From: Notospermus geniculatus
Lineage: Eukaryota > Nemertea > Pilidiophora > Heteronemertea > Lineidae
DNA length: 64,000 bases
Direction of reading: 5' to 3'
Assembly: GCA_002633025.1 (NCBI GenBank)
Contig: NMRB01000035.1
Location: forward strand, 246,514 to 310,513
Below, in pieces: positions 47,863 through 60,657 of this stretch. The position numbers and the translations under genes are program-made. Within the stretch, counting starts at the first letter, position 1; each line of letters starts with the position of its first letter. The notes beneath the pieces are model-generated. The model saw only the letters and a list, made by a program, of their open reading frames with translations. It was not told where the DNA came from and made no database searches.

Positions 47863-48305
47863 TCATCAGACAATGATTTTGTTATTCGTGAGCCTTCCTC
47901 AGCATCTTTTGTACGATAGAGTTGGGCAGGTCCCATCGTGCAGTAGGAACGAGGTCCTCCTGACAAGAACAGCATTGTGAGTAGTAGATGGTCTCTGGGC
48001 AGCAGTTTGTTGACCAGCAGCTGCATCATGTATGGCGTCTGTGTCATATGCCAATAGCACCTCTGGATTACGTTCCTTTATCTCCAAGAATTTCTCATCA
48101 GGTTGAGGCCTGGGTCATCTTCAAGGTTTGTGTTCAGCTGATACGTTACTCGGTTGTCATAGATACATGTCGGATTACACTTGATCAATATCAGCCAACA
48201 TGGCATTCTTCATTGTAGTTTTCTCTACAGAGGATCTGGGTATCTGCAAGTTCATCCATAGCCATGAAAAAATGTCATGAAACTTATCTGATTGGTATTA
48301 ATTGT

Positions 48306-48417
48306 TCAGTCTTTTCTAGAGTTTCAGATTGTAAAGTTCCACTTGAAAAAGACCCCGGTTGGGGTCGAAAATTTGTGAATTCTGGAGATTGACTTCTTGC
48401 TTATTAGTATTCATTGT
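48306..48417. mobile_element. Small TTTTCGACCCC element, insertion in unit B1 only
   Basis: Unit B2 reads GGTATTAATTGTAAAGATGT without interruption; unit B1 has 112 extra bases between ATTAATTGT and AAAGATG, with ATTCATTGT repeated at the far side. Contains CACTTGAAAAAGACCCCGGT. Confidence 0.8.
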
Positions 48418-48987
48418 AAAGATGTGGGTCAGTGCTGCTGTGCAGGGTCTGTAGGTTCAGTCCTCTCATTTAATTGCCAATGGCAGTGGGCGGGTTAAAA
48501 TCCTGCTCTGTAAAGGTATCCTTACATAAACTGCACCAACCAACACAATAACAAAACCTATCACCTATATAAGAAATACTCTTCAGTAGATAGAGTTCAT
48601 CAAATCTATAACCATCATTTCACACCTGTATCGTTACAGGGATGAATGCATTGATGAGTGTACACAAATCAGGATAATCTTGGCATGAAACAGACTGATA
48701 CCAGTTTGGGGAAGAGCCAAACCACAATGTATCACACAGGGTTAGATGACATTTGAGATATCTACTATGTCTTGGCCTAGACATAATCTTTCTAACCCTC
48801 TTGTTACTGTTCTTGTGAAATTGCAAGAACTATTTTCATGTTGGATTCTGCAACTTCCCGCAGAAACACGAGAGTCGTCAGATCATCAGTCTCTGTTCCA
48901 ATGACCAGATGTTATTCTACGAACATGGACCCAATTCATCAGCTCACGATTTCCCAACTCAAAGCGATGACAGCGCCGCCACTCTGG

Positions 48988-49155
48988 CCAGCCATTTCCG
49001 GTGTAATTCGTAGGCGCGAGGTTAGTTTTTAACCTCACCACCAGGAGTGAGGTAACCTCGATCTAGAAAATATTTACCTCACTCCTGGTGGTGAGCTTGA
49101 AATCGACCTCGCTCCTAGGAATTAAACCTGGAGGCGAGGTAAACCGGAAATGGCC
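48988..49155. mobile_element. Hairpin, GGCCATTTCCGGT ends
   Basis: GCCATTTCCGGT...ACCGGAAATGGC with inner arms TCACCACCAGGAGTGAGGTA / TACCTCACTCCTGGTGGTGA. Only its left half is present in unit B2, where an N at 51518 replaces the rest. Confidence 0.85.
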
Positions 49156-50478
49156 GTTACATACTGCTACCAGGGGCGCTGTGATCGCTGCGAGTTGTGA
49201 AATCGGTGTATTGATAGCTGATTGATTAAAGCTTTCCAAGGATGTACACCATGGTTCCTACAAGGGATTTTTGCAGTCGAAGTTGGCCGAATTGAGAGCC
49301 TTGGACATTTCAGATAATATTTGACCACAAAACTGTTTAAAAGTTGAGGTTTTACAGCGAAACATGGCGAGAAACAAGGGTTAACACCTCCAATGATGGG
49401 ATAGCACCGACGCTGTAGATTTCAGCACACAAGGCTGAACTCCTGTAGCTTGTTTTCAGTAACATAAAACACCCAACACACGAGCAGTAAAGTAATTCAA
49501 ACCATCTGTCACACCTAGCAAGGCTGGCTTTTTGTGTTTGGGTTCAGGCAAGGTAACAAAAAATCTCAAGTGTGGCAGACGTGTGCACAAGGAATGAACA
49601 GATTTGATACGTCTACCGACAGCAGCATTTCTTGTCATCAACCTTTGTCTTATCAAATAAATGCCTGATAAATCAGTCTGGCAATGCGAGGAAAGACTTT
49701 TCATTTTCCTAATTATTGCTGTAGAAAAAGCATAAAGGTTAAACATGAGCACTCGGGTGAATCTTCAAAGTGTTCCACATACTTTCAAGAAATACTTTTC
49801 TAAACGACGATGTTATGATGGCTTATCTGGCAGTGCAGATAATCATAAAAACTTGATGCATGCTAAAGATTTAATTCAGAATGAAGGTAAGTTTGCCAAC
49901 TGATACCTCTTTCACAACAATTTTGATATTCATCAACTTTCCAAATACATCTTTTATCTTGCATTTCGCGAAGAGAAGTGTTGACATCCACATCACACCT
50001 AAACTTCAGCAGCTTCTGTTGTGTTTCCCTGGGGTGTCACCAGTGTTTCTCCTCAAAACTTCCACGCAGGTCATGCGGAGAATGTTTTTTATCTGTGATT
50101 CTTGGACCACCTATGATAGATGAAGAAACAGGAGGTAGCCAGTTGTTTTTTACACAAGGATGATAATGACAAAATTGGTCCACCATGTCTGATGACACCT
50201 GAGAGGTCTTGTTCCATGTACAGACAACACAAAGGTAATCAAACTCTTATTGTTAGCTCACCGATTCTTGTTTTTTGAAAGGTTTTTTAAACGAAAAAGA
50301 TTAATGAAACCATGGGGTAGAGGAGTGTTCCTCATAGCAACAATTAGCGGGGAAAATGGGTTAGAAACCAATCATGGATGGGACTGTCAGAACTTTAAAC
50401 GTATCCGAGACGACCACTGGGTTTGTCACTTTCTACTCTCTGTATCACAACAATCACCATCTTTGAATGTTCACGTAA

Positions 50479-50562
50479 GCGGCAAGCTCTAAGACTTGCT
50501 AGAAAGGCGGCAAACTCTAATACTTGCTAGAAAGGCGGCAAGCTCTAAGACTTGCTAGAAAG
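50479..50562. repeat. 28-bp VNTR, 3 units (unit B1)
   Basis: GCGGCAAGCTCTAAGACTTG + CTAGAAAG repeated three times. The same array has six units in unit B2. Confidence 0.92.
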
Positions 50563-50614
50563 GTTTTAACTTCAGCTCTGATTGGCCTCCGTGAAGGCTG
50601 ACGTTCTAAGTACA

Positions 50615-53006
50615 CTTTATCTCCAAGAATTTCTCATCAGGTTGAGGCCTGGGTCATCTTCAAGGTTTGTGTTCAGCTGATACGTTACTCGGTTGTCATA
50701 GATACACGTCGGATTACACTTGATCAATATCAGCCAACATGGCATTCTTCATTGTAGTTTTCTCTAAAGAGGATCTGGGTATCTGCAAGTTCATCCATAG
50801 CCATGAAAAAATGTCATGAAACTTATCTGATTGGTATTAATTGTAAAGATGTGGATCAGTGCTGTGCAGGGTCTGTAGGTTCAGTCCTCTCATTTAATTG
50901 CCAATGGCAGTGGGCGGGTTAAAATCCTGCTCTGTAAAGGTATCCTTACATAAACACAGTACACAAACTGCACCAACCAACACAATAACAAAACCTATCA
51001 CCTATATAAGAAATACTCTTCAGTAGATAGAGTTCATCAAATCTATAACCATCATTTTCACACCTGTATCTTTCTTACAGGGATGAATGCATTGATGAGT
51101 GTACACAGATCAGGATAATCTTGGCATGAAACCGACTGATACCAGTTTGGGGAAGAGCCAAACCACAATGTATCACACAGGGATAGATGACATTTGAGAT
51201 ATCTACTATGTCTTGGCCTAGACATAATCTTTCTAACCCTCTTGTTACTGTTCTTGTGAAATTGCAAGAACTATTTTCATGTTGGATTCTACAACTTCCG
51301 CAGAAACACGAGAGTCGCCAGATCATCAGTCTCTGTTCCAATGACCAGATGTTATTCTACGAACATGGACCCAATTCATCAGCTCACGATTTCACAACTC
51401 AATGCGATGACAGCGCCCCCTACTCTGGCCAGCCATTTCCGGTGTAATTCGTAGGGGCGAGGTTAGTTTTTAACCTCACCACCAGGAGTGAGGTAACCTC
51501 GATCTAGAAAATATTTANTTAAAGCTTTCCAAGGATGTACACCATGGTTCCTACAAGGGATTTTTGCAGTCGAAGTTGGCCGAATTGAGAGCCTTGGACA
51601 TTTCAGATAATATTTGACCACAAAACTGTTTAAAAGTTGAGGTTTTACAGCGAAACATGGTGATAAACAAGGGTTAACACCTCCAATGATGGGATAGCAC
51701 CAACGCCGTAGATTTCAGCACACAAGGCTGAACTCCTGTAGCTTGTTTTCAGTAACATAAAACACCCAACACACGAGCAGTAAAGTAATTCAAACCATCT
51801 GTCACACCTAGCAAGGCTGGCTTTTTGTGTTTGGGTTCAGGCAAGGTAACAAAAAATCTCAAGTGTGGCAGACGTGTGCACAAGGAATGAACAGATTTGA
51901 TACGTCTACCGACAGCAGCATTTCTTGTCATCAACCTTTGTCTTATCAAATAAATGCCTGATAAATCAGTCTGGCAATGCCAGGAAAGACTTTTCATTTT
52001 CCTAATTATTGCTGTAGAAAAAGCATAAAGGTTAAACATGAAGCACTCGGGTGAATCTTCAAAGTGTTCCACATACTTTCAAGAAATACTTTTCTAAACG
52101 ACGATGTTATGATGGCTTACCTGGCGGTGCAGATAATCATAAAAACTTGATGCATGCTAAAGATTTAATTCAGAATAAAGGTAAGTTTGCCAACTGATAC
52201 CTCTTTCACAACAATTTTGATATTCATCAACTTTCCAAATACATGTACATCTTTTATCTTGCATTTCGCGAAGAGAAGTGTTGACATCCACATCACACCT
52301 AAACTTCAACTTCAGCAGCTTCTGTTGTGTTTCCCTGGGGTGTCACCAGTGTTTCTCCTCAGAACTTCCACGCAGGTCATGCGGAGAATGTTTTTTATCT
52401 GTGATTCTTGGACCACCTATGATAGATGAAGAAACAGGAGGTAGCCAGTTGTTTTTTACACAAGGATGATAATGACAAAATTGGTCCACCATGTCTGATG
52501 ACACCTGAGAGGTCTTGTTCCCTGTACAGACAACACAAAGGTAATCAAACTCTTATTGTTAGCTCACCGATTCTTGTTTTTTGAACGGTTTTTTAAACGA
52601 AAAAGATTAATGAAACCATGGGGTAGAGGAGTGTTCCTCATAGCAACAATTAGCGGGGAAAATGGGTTAGAAACCAATCATGGATGGGACTGTCAGAACT
52701 TTAAACGTATCCAAGACGACCACTGGGTTTGTCACTTTCTTCTCTCTGTATCACAACAATCACCATCTTTGAATGTTCACGTAAGCGGCAAGCTCTAAGA
52801 CTTGCTAGAAAGGCGGCAAACTCTAACACTTGCTAGAAAGGCGGTAAGCTCTAAGACTTGCTAGAAAGGCGGCAAGCTCTAATACTTGTTAGAAAGGCGG
52901 CAAGCTCTAAGACTTGCTAGAAAGGCGGCAAGCTCTAAGACTTGCTAGAAAGGTTTTAACTTCAGCTCTGATTGGCCTCCGTGAAGGCTGACGTTCTAAG
53001 TACACA
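50615..53006. repeat. Tandem duplication B, unit 2
   Basis: Head-to-tail partner of 48076-50614, ending at the same word CTAAGTACAC. Differs by lost hairpin right half, VNTR length, and scattered substitutions and small indels. Confidence 0.93.
52785..52952. repeat. 28-bp VNTR, 6 units (unit B2)
   Basis: Six copies of the 28-base unit starting at 52785, 52813, 52841, 52869, 52897 and 52925. Confidence 0.92.
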
Positions 53007-53757
53007 GCATGTAAAAATACCTCATCAAAATCTGAGAGTGAAAACGGCTTTCATTTCCACTAATAGTCTCAAATTATCCAGAATAGGCCTATCTTCATCA
53101 ACATGATGTACACTCCAACAGCTTGAAAACGCTAGGAACATCGTTTGTATCCCTTTGAACTGACAATAAAGAATGCTGTAAAAGGCCTCAGCATACCTTC
53201 TTTTGTTTTCACTTGGTAAGATGATGCTGGAGGCCTACCTGCTTGTTGGCAGCCATAGATACAGTAGCTAGGGTTTAGTGTAAATCACAGACGGACGAAT
53301 TTGATAGGCGTAAGTTGATAAATTATTGCATATTGGCTTTGTCTTGGAGACTTTGATAGGACAAACTGCTGTAAAGCCAAGAGAGAAGAGAAATCATGTG
53401 CAGTTCGACAAAACTATTAATTTTCCTACCGATAGTATTATGGTGATAAAACCTCAGTACTTTGTCATTCAAGAGATTTAATACCTCTCAAAATACGGTT
53501 ATTATGTTCCCATACAACACTTTGTCTGAAGGCTAGGGGGTTAGGGTGTTTCTGCGTCACAGCTTGTGTTAGTGTTTCCAAAGCCACGCCAGCGTGTAGG
53601 CTAGACTTAGGGCGTCTGTGCGTTACCGCCAGGGTTAGTGTGTTCCCATGCCGCGCCATTTGGCGTAGGCTTTTTAGGGTTAGGGCGTTTGCCTGTTACT
53701 GGTCATCCTCGCTACTTTCTTTATCCATGTTTTCATGGTGGGGGGGGGGGGGGGTCA
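53007..53757. other. No gene; degenerate GGGTTAGGGCGT-type repeat next to gap
   Basis: From about 53525 words such as GGGGTTAGGGTGTTT, GGCGTAGGC and GCGTCTGTGCGTTACC recur irregularly up to a poly-G run (53739-53754) at the gap. Confidence 0.5.
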
Positions 53758-54360
53758 NNNNNNNNNNNNNNNNNNNNNNNNNNNNNNNNNNNNNNNNNNN
53801 NNNNNNNNNNNNNNNNNNNNNNNNNNNNNNNNNNNNNNNNNNNNNNNNNNNNNNNNNNNNNNNNNNNNNNNNNNNNNNNNNNNNNNNNNNNNNNNNNNNN
53901 NNNNNNNNNNNNNNNNNNNNNNNNNNNNNNNNNNNNNNNNNNNNNNNNNNNNNNNNNNNNNNNNNNNNNNNNNNNNNNNNNNNNNNNNNNNNNNNNNNNN
54001 NNNNNNNNNNNNNNNNNNNNNNNNNNNNNNNNNNNNNNNNNNNNNNNNNNNNNNNNNNNNNNNNNNNNNNNNNNNNNNNNNNNNNNNNNNNNNNNNNNNN
54101 NNNNNNNNNNNNNNNNNNNNNNNNNNNNNNNNNNNNNNNNNNNNNNNNNNNNNNNNNNNNNNNNNNNNNNNNNNNNNNNNNNNNNNNNNNNNNNNNNNNN
54201 NNNNNNNNNNNNNNNNNNNNNNNNNNNNNNNNNNNNNNNNNNNNNNNNNNNNNNNNNNNNNNNNNNNNNNNNNNNNNNNNNNNNNNNNNNNNNNNNNNNN
54301 NNNNNNNNNNNNNNNNNNNNNNNNNNNNNNNNNNNNNNNNNNNNNNNNNNNNNNNNNNNN
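53758..54360. other. Assembly gap (603 N)
   Basis: Unsequenced; entered from a poly-G run. Any open frame spanning it is an artefact. Confidence 0.99.
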
Positions 54361-55733
54361 ATTTGGTGTAAACCTTCTTTCTTATCAAAGCAGCCTGCCC
54401 AAGGCCACAAACTGATATTCCTAAGCGTTTAGATAAGGAACAGTTAAGAGATGCTGGAAGATGCCTTTGCAAGAGCAGAGTTCACCACACGCCTGTTCTA
54501 CATGATAACTGAATCCATCGGGAGGTATTTTCAATAATCGTGAAGTTGATACCGTCTCGTCAGGTTATTCCTCGATCGATCAGTTGAATATAGCATTCAT
54601 TCAGCATGTCATTGAAGGACATTGCTATGGTGATGTAATTAAGGCAGGCTTTTGAAAACGAGGTCTCCATTGGCGAGGTGCTGGAGCGTGGTTGAGCTGC
54701 GGATAATCGATATAAATGTCACAGCAGGAGAAGGGAATATGCTCGATGCATTGCTTCAGGACGAGGGAAAAATAACTCCAAGGATTGGAAGAATAAGACA
54801 TAGTGACGAAATCATTAGAATTTAGAATGTCTTCATACAGGGTGTAGCAACTTGATTTTCAACAAATACATTTTTTGACGTCACAGGAGTTGATCATCAT
54901 CACAGAATTCATGATTATTAGGACCCTCCCCTCGCCAACAGGGAAATGATATGTAAACATCACAAAACGTGATGAGCTGGTCACCTCTCGTGCCAACCAC
55001 AACCTGTTCATTTGATGACTAAATCAGGCTCCGGGATTTGTGGTCACCTGTGTCACTCTAACAAGGACAGGCAATGTGTACAACACTGCACGACATATGT
55101 ATTACTTATCTGTAGCTGGAAATTGTGAGACAGCAAGTGTTGCGTGATGAATGTGTTGAGTTTTGTCCACAACCCTTGGCCAAATGTAGATGTAATTGGG
55201 GTTAATTTTAGTAACATCTAATGCAGTTGTGTTTCACCTCAAGCAGGACCAGCGGAACCATGGATTAGATGTAGAATATCATTAATAGATGTTGATGTAT
55301 CACTAGCCCTCCACCTCTGAATCATCCCTGACAACGCTCCCAGGTGACAAACACAACTCGCCGCTACAATCAATCAACAATTGGTAGGAAACGTCTCCGC
55401 AACACTGTACAGAATTTATCAAAGCATATAATTATAACCCTACCACCGGTGGATAATGCATCGACTAAAAGGTTGCCGGGGAAAATTGCAGAAGATGATG
55501 GTAAATTGTTACTCAGCAAGTGGGGGATGATGGGATAGCTTCAGGGGGGAGCAGCTTTGAGAGGAAGGGGTCCAAATTGGTCAAAGTCGATGGAAGGTGA
55601 TAAGTTGCCTCAGGGTTCCGTCAAGGATTGTCAGTGGAGGTCACTGCACTTGGTATCGCTGTAGATCAATGTCACTGAGCTTCTATCAAGCAAATATGTC
55701 TCCAGACCTGGAATCTCTGTGATGTTAGCCTAT
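54361..55733. other. No gene recognised
   Basis: Short open frames only, no repeats of note. Confidence 0.6.
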
Positions 55734-55852
55734 GGGTCGTATTTTAGAACGTTCCTTAACATTAAGGTCCACCTTAAATCTATTGTTCTCGATGGTTTTA
55801 CAATAGACTTAAGGTCGACCTCAACGTTAAGGAACGTTCTAAAATACGACCC
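55734..55852. mobile_element. Palindromic hairpin, GGGTCGTATTTTAGAACG ends
   Basis: Arms GGGTCGTATTTTAGAACGTT and AACGTTCTAAAATACGACCC extend to about 52 bp with few mismatches. Preceded by TAT and separated from the next hairpin by TAT. Confidence 0.88.
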
Positions 55853-55855
55853 TAT

Positions 55856-55973
55856 GGGCCGTATTCTAGAAGCTTCCTTAAGTGTAAGGTCGACCTTTAG
55901 CTATTGTTTGCAGGGTAGAACACAATAGATTAAGGTCGACTTTACACTTAAGGAAGCTTCTAGAATACGGCCC
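55856..55973. mobile_element. Palindromic hairpin, GGGCCGTATTCTAGAAGC ends
   Basis: Arms GGGCCGTATTCTAGAAGCTT and AAGCTTCTAGAATACGGCCC, about 52 bp each. Clearly related to the neighbour at 55734 but with matched changes in both arms. Confidence 0.88.
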
Positions 55974-57980
55974 AATAACTTCATGACGAAGGAACACTTT
56001 GCACTCCATGAACTGCACTAAACTGTGGTTCACCAACCAGAAAATTAGGAAACACATACCGGCATAATCATTATAATCAGATGGAACCTGAGAAGGTCGT
56101 ATTCAAATTGCTGACCCCTCGAATGTGTTTGAACAGAGGTACTGTCGCATGCATGGGAACTGTCATAGGGAAATTTTTCACTTGAGAGTACACTGTGGTC
56201 CAGGTCATGAAACCAATCTGTATGGAGTATCTCCTACATTACAGATATAGAAGAACCGTGGTCAGACAGGATTTCATCCGCTTGTTTCCCTCTCCATTTT
56301 AGTAGCTCTATTTTAATGAAAAGTGCCATCGATGCTGAGGCCATTCTGTGACTGTATGACAGCGAGAAAAAGCCACGATCAAACGCCATGAAATCAACAG
56401 ATTATGTTTGCAGCAACAGCAACTCTCATCAATATTCCTACAATCCAATAATGAACCTAACCATCAGACCATGGCATGACCTCACACCCAGGGGACGTTC
56501 ACACACACGTGACGAATGGGTAATACGCAATGAAAGCACCCTGGAGACCAGATTGACCGTTGAAGGCTTCCAATAATACCAGAGCGTCGTCAATCGCTTT
56601 TGACAGCTTGGAAGCATGCGGCATAAAAATCTAATTTGACATGCAGCAGGGAGGTTTAGGTGCAGCATAAACTGTGTGCCTTGAATCAAGCATCATGCGA
56701 TCAGCTGTTCCAATGAACAAACATTCCCCTCTGCTCAATACGAGCAGTAATGTGTTCTGTCAGTTGAACCCTCATCAAATCTCAAGGGGGGGGGGGGGAC
56801 CTGATGGCCACAACAGCTCCATATCCACCAGTTGATGTCTGTCATAATAAGTGAATCATAGACTGGTGCCATAACACATTCAGCTGCGACAACCTGACAC
56901 ACGATCATAACATCTTGAGGACTGATTTTTGTTTCTTCAATCATAAGCTAAGAATTTCTTATTCTTCATTTAGTGATAGGTAATCCATACAGAAAACAGG
57001 TGACGGTATACCAACCATGTCTAACCTTTGGAAGAAAACATGAAGTATATCTGCTAGCTTCATAGCAGACCAGAAGCTTGATGAATCCAGCTCAAGATAA
57101 CTTCAATGATATCCATTTTACAACTCGGAGTGTGGATGATATGTACCAATCCGATTGACAGTTAATCATAAAACATTTTGTGGTCGAGATGGAACCTTGA
57201 TATATTTGCTGCCGTGAGTCAGTTTCTTGTTTCATTAGTTCTTCATAGTTGCATGTTGTGGATTCTGAATCATCAAGAAGAACTTGTGGTTTCCAAGTGA
57301 CTGCGCAATGTGTCCTTCTTTTTGGTTCAGGACCATTCAATCTTTAATGAGTGCAGTCCTGCATGTACGATATATCAGCAGGCCTTGGCAGTCATTTTTG
57401 ACGATATGATTGCTTGGAGCATTCTCCATTGATCTCACTGGTTTGGTGATTTTTTTTCAAACCCTCACTTTCAGAAATGTGTACCTGATGACAAGGCTTT
57501 GATGTCCCTCCATGATTACAACAGGTTTGTTGCTAATTCCACCTTGCTTCATAATTTGTAGATCTATAGCAATTTCACCATCTGACTCCAAAAAAATGTC
57601 ACACGCCAGTACGTCATTTCTGATTGGTCTATTTGATAAGCCATGTGTGATGTAATCACAAAGACAAACTGTCGCCAGTCAGTCTGTGGATGAAACCATT
57701 CCAACTCGTGCACCGTGTAAATTATGATTTGTGTTCACACAGGTTGCTTTATGATTCATCAACAATTCATTCTCTTCTTTCTTTTCCTTCTGCAGATGTC
57801 TTCCACGAGAAGTCGGCCATCTTGCCAAGAAGTCTGTTTCTGAAGGTGACAGTTGCCGGTTTTTAGCTGAAGGAGCTTGCAGCAGAAATTTGAGTAGAAT
57901 TGATTGACCATTGTATTAACTGCACTTCCTGTTCAAATGATGTATTCAAACTGAAGCAATGTCATCCATAGCGTAACAAA
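55974..57980. other. No gene recognised
   Basis: A poly-G run near 56787 and scattered open frames under 85 codons. Nothing supports an exon. Confidence 0.6.
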
Positions 57981-58096
57981 GCTGATATTCATAAAAGGTA
58001 GCAAATGCTTTTACTTCATGTTTTGTAGTACATTTACGTTGGACATCGCTGTGCAAATCTAAGTAAAAGCACTTGCTAACTTTTATGAATACCAGC
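57981..58096. mobile_element. Foldback, AAATGCTTTTACTT family, copy 2
   Basis: GCTGATATTCATAAAAGGTA...TTTTATGAATACCAGC with inner GCAAATGCTTTTACTT / AAGTAAAAGCACTTGC; the partner is 2282-2400. Confidence 0.8.
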
Positions 58097-58131
58097 AGCC
58101 ACTGTTCCAGCTAGCCCAGTTGATGGAATAT

Positions 58132-58202
58132 GTCTCTTTACAGCAAGTGGCACAGCGTTGAACTAAAAAGCAGAAGGTCCCTGGTTCAAATCCCAGAGTG
58201 AC
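58132..58202 (+). mobile_element. tRNA-like sequence (pseudo-tRNA or SINE head)
   Basis: GCAAGTGGCACAG near the box A position, GGTTCAAATCC as box B, and end words GTCTCT / AGTGAC that could form most of an acceptor stem with one mismatch. The D-arm and anticodon arm do not fold convincingly. Confidence 0.4.
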
Positions 58203-60291
58203 TCTTCATTTCTTTACCGACTTCCATTTTACCTTCGTTAGTGGGCCAATTTGTGTGATATCACAAGCCCCGCTGGAAAATTTCGAAATCCCATGTGCAA
58301 AAGAAATTACGGTGGTTCCGTATTCGGCATCAGTAGTGTGTAACTAATGCTTCCATACCATCAAAGTTCCTGCTAACAATCTCCCCGGAGAAACTCGCAG
58401 CCGGCTGTGACATGAATGATATCACAAAATGGTGCTCTTGATCATGGGAGCATGCAATGGCTCGATTTATAGCCTGCGATAACTACATGCTGCTTGTTCT
58501 TTACAAAATTCATCATGGTTCACTCAGGGGAGGATTGTGCATGCTGAGCATGTTAAGCGACGCCATGCTATTGTGGCTTAGAGAGATATCAACTTCTCGC
58601 TACATGTACTAGCAGTATGTACTCATATTACAACTAGGAACCTTTATTCAGCTCCGTTTTGATTGTGCGAGTGACATGAATAGAAATATCACCAGTTTAG
58701 GCAGGACCAGGAGTTGCTTTGTTGTGCAGTTGAAATACTAAGGTGAATATTTATCTTGGCTGACTGTCCAACTAGATTTTATGTGTCACGTGTAACTCTC
58801 AGTGATAACCCCTTCCAAAACCTCGATTCCAGGTGATCACGTTCGTGAACAAACTGCATCATTTCACAAGTAGTGTCATCATCATCAAAGCCACGGGAAA
58901 CCCTCGGTTGTTCCAAGCAGAAGGATCAACCTAATCCATGAAAAAAAACACCAGCGCTAGAAAACTGATGACAAGTTGATTACGCACAAAATAGCATGAT
59001 AAAAAAGAAGACATACAAAGGATTTATCCCTGCTTCAAGGGAGAGACTCCCTGATGTTGCAAACAGTTTGTGAGTCAGAAGACCATGTGTAAATGACTGT
59101 CCATAGGCTGAGCAATTATAAGGCATGAATTCACCAATGTCTCATTATATGCTGATATAAAGGTGTTTTTTTGCTTCGTGCTGAGAAAAGACACACCGAG
59201 CTGGAAGTGGTCAATGTATTTGTGACAACAAAGTGCTATTGATAGTTCTTTTCAAAGTTTGCTCATGATATGCCAATTTCTGAGCTTTTCTTATGACTAT
59301 GCCCTTTCTGGAGTAGACCATAATCATTAAGTTCTCACCAGCAGGTTGTCGTCTTTGAGAATAGTTTGATCACAGTGGAGTAAAACCTGTGGACATCATA
59401 CCACCAATCTGGGCAAAGTTGTGTTTGGACAATCATACCGAGTTCAGAATTGCAAGTTCTGACTTTATATGAATCATGCAATCATCTGCAATCAATAGGC
59501 CTAATGGTCTTGACAGTGAATGTAGAAAATTTTTATTCTTATCAATATCCCCAAACAAAATATCATGATATTTCCAGTGAGCTATAATCAACTATTCATT
59601 GTTTAAAACCAAGAGGTGATGAACTCTGAGTTAGCTGCGCTAAAAATATCCCCATAATCTCCCCATGAAAGATGAGCAGTCCTAATACAGGTGAAAAAAG
59701 ACAAAAGCTTTCATAAAAATGTGCAAATTGTTTTGTGCAGGCACTTTAACTGTAATATTCAAACCAAGCATGATGTTCAAATAATGATATAGATTGTACA
59801 CAGCTGGTAAAACAATGAGAGGCAACTCATCGTCGAACTGATAAGCAGTCTATTGTTCTTTAACATTTACCAATGACTGAAAAATTGATTTCGTAAAATC
59901 CTATACCTGCCAAAGGCAAATAAAAAAGCATAATTCCCCATTATCTGTTTTGTCGTGACATTTTTCCAAATGTTATCAAATATTGAGCTCTGCTACAGTT
60001 TTATGTTGCAACATTCAGATGGTTGCACTGCCTCCCTCTGAGCTTCTAGTTGTTGAACACACCCATAATACTCATCAATATCTCAAAACAAAATATCACG
60101 ATATTTCTATTCAGCTATGAGGTGGGAAATTCAGATTTAGGTACTTGGTGCAAGGGCAGATGAGTATATCACTCTTACACCTTGTATTTTAGGCAACATT
60201 CCATCAAGCTAATGATGCAATCTACGGTAAAATAAACAAGCACCAAGCAGCTCAGTGAATCTTTCTACAGTTTATTTAAGGATACCGTTAA
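58203..60291. other. No gene recognised
   Basis: AT-rich sequence with two copies of CCAAACAAAATATCA(T/C)GATA-type words (near 59552 and 60083); no exon. Confidence 0.6.
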
Positions 60292-60657
60292 TTGCAACAG
60301 TTAAGAGCAATGTTTATATACTCCCAAGTAGGTAGTGCTAATCATGTAGACAGACTCAAACAGTTTAAATCAGTATCACCAGAGTTAGGCCACACTTTTT
60401 TTATTTATTGGATTACGGATCCGCCGACCAGTTTCCGGACACTATTTTTGACCAAGAACGTCTGTCATTTGGAGTGTTGTACTCCATCATTAGTTGATCG
60501 AGACACTGTTTTGGCTGCACTTATTTTTGGACCAGCTGGACCTCTGAAATATGGTTGTTGTGCTGGCAGTGTGGCAATTTTGATTTTTGGTTGTTGGTAT
60601 GTGATGAAACATATAGATGAAATATTTTGTACCGGGTGTCCAAAAGAATCAGCCTGA
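60292..60657 (+). CDS. Unassigned 121-codon open frame, doubtful
   Basis: The longest gap-free open frame in the right half apart from Robo exons; Cys-rich near its C terminus (YGCCAGS, FCTGCPKES). A 128-codon frame overlaps it on the other strand, and the right end GGGTGTCCAAAAGAA looks like a transposon terminus. I do not recognise a family; probably a decayed repeat rather than a gene. Confidence 0.12.
   Translation: MQQLRAMFIYSQVGSANHVDRLKQFKSVSPELGHTFFIYWITDPPTSFRTLFLTKNVCHLECCTPSLVDRDTVLAALIFGPAGPLKYGCCAGSVAILIFGCWYVMKHIDEIFCTGCPKESA

Larger units (their letters stand above)
48076..50614. repeat. Tandem duplication B, unit 1
   Basis: Starts CTTTATCTCCAAGAATTTCT and ends CTGACGTTCTAAGTACAC; unit 2 begins at the next base. 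Carries a private small-element insertion (48306-48417) and a complete hairpin (48988-49155). Confidence 0.93.

Noticed and set aside
49456-49752. 98-codon frame kept in both B units
   Set aside because: Kept only because the units are nearly identical; no homology or splice logic.
53638-54472. Four frames of 225-264 codons over the N gap
   Set aside because: They are open only because N cannot be read as stop.
58132-58202. Functional tRNA gene
   Set aside because: Box B is good but the arms do not fold properly and similar heads occur elsewhere as SINE pieces.
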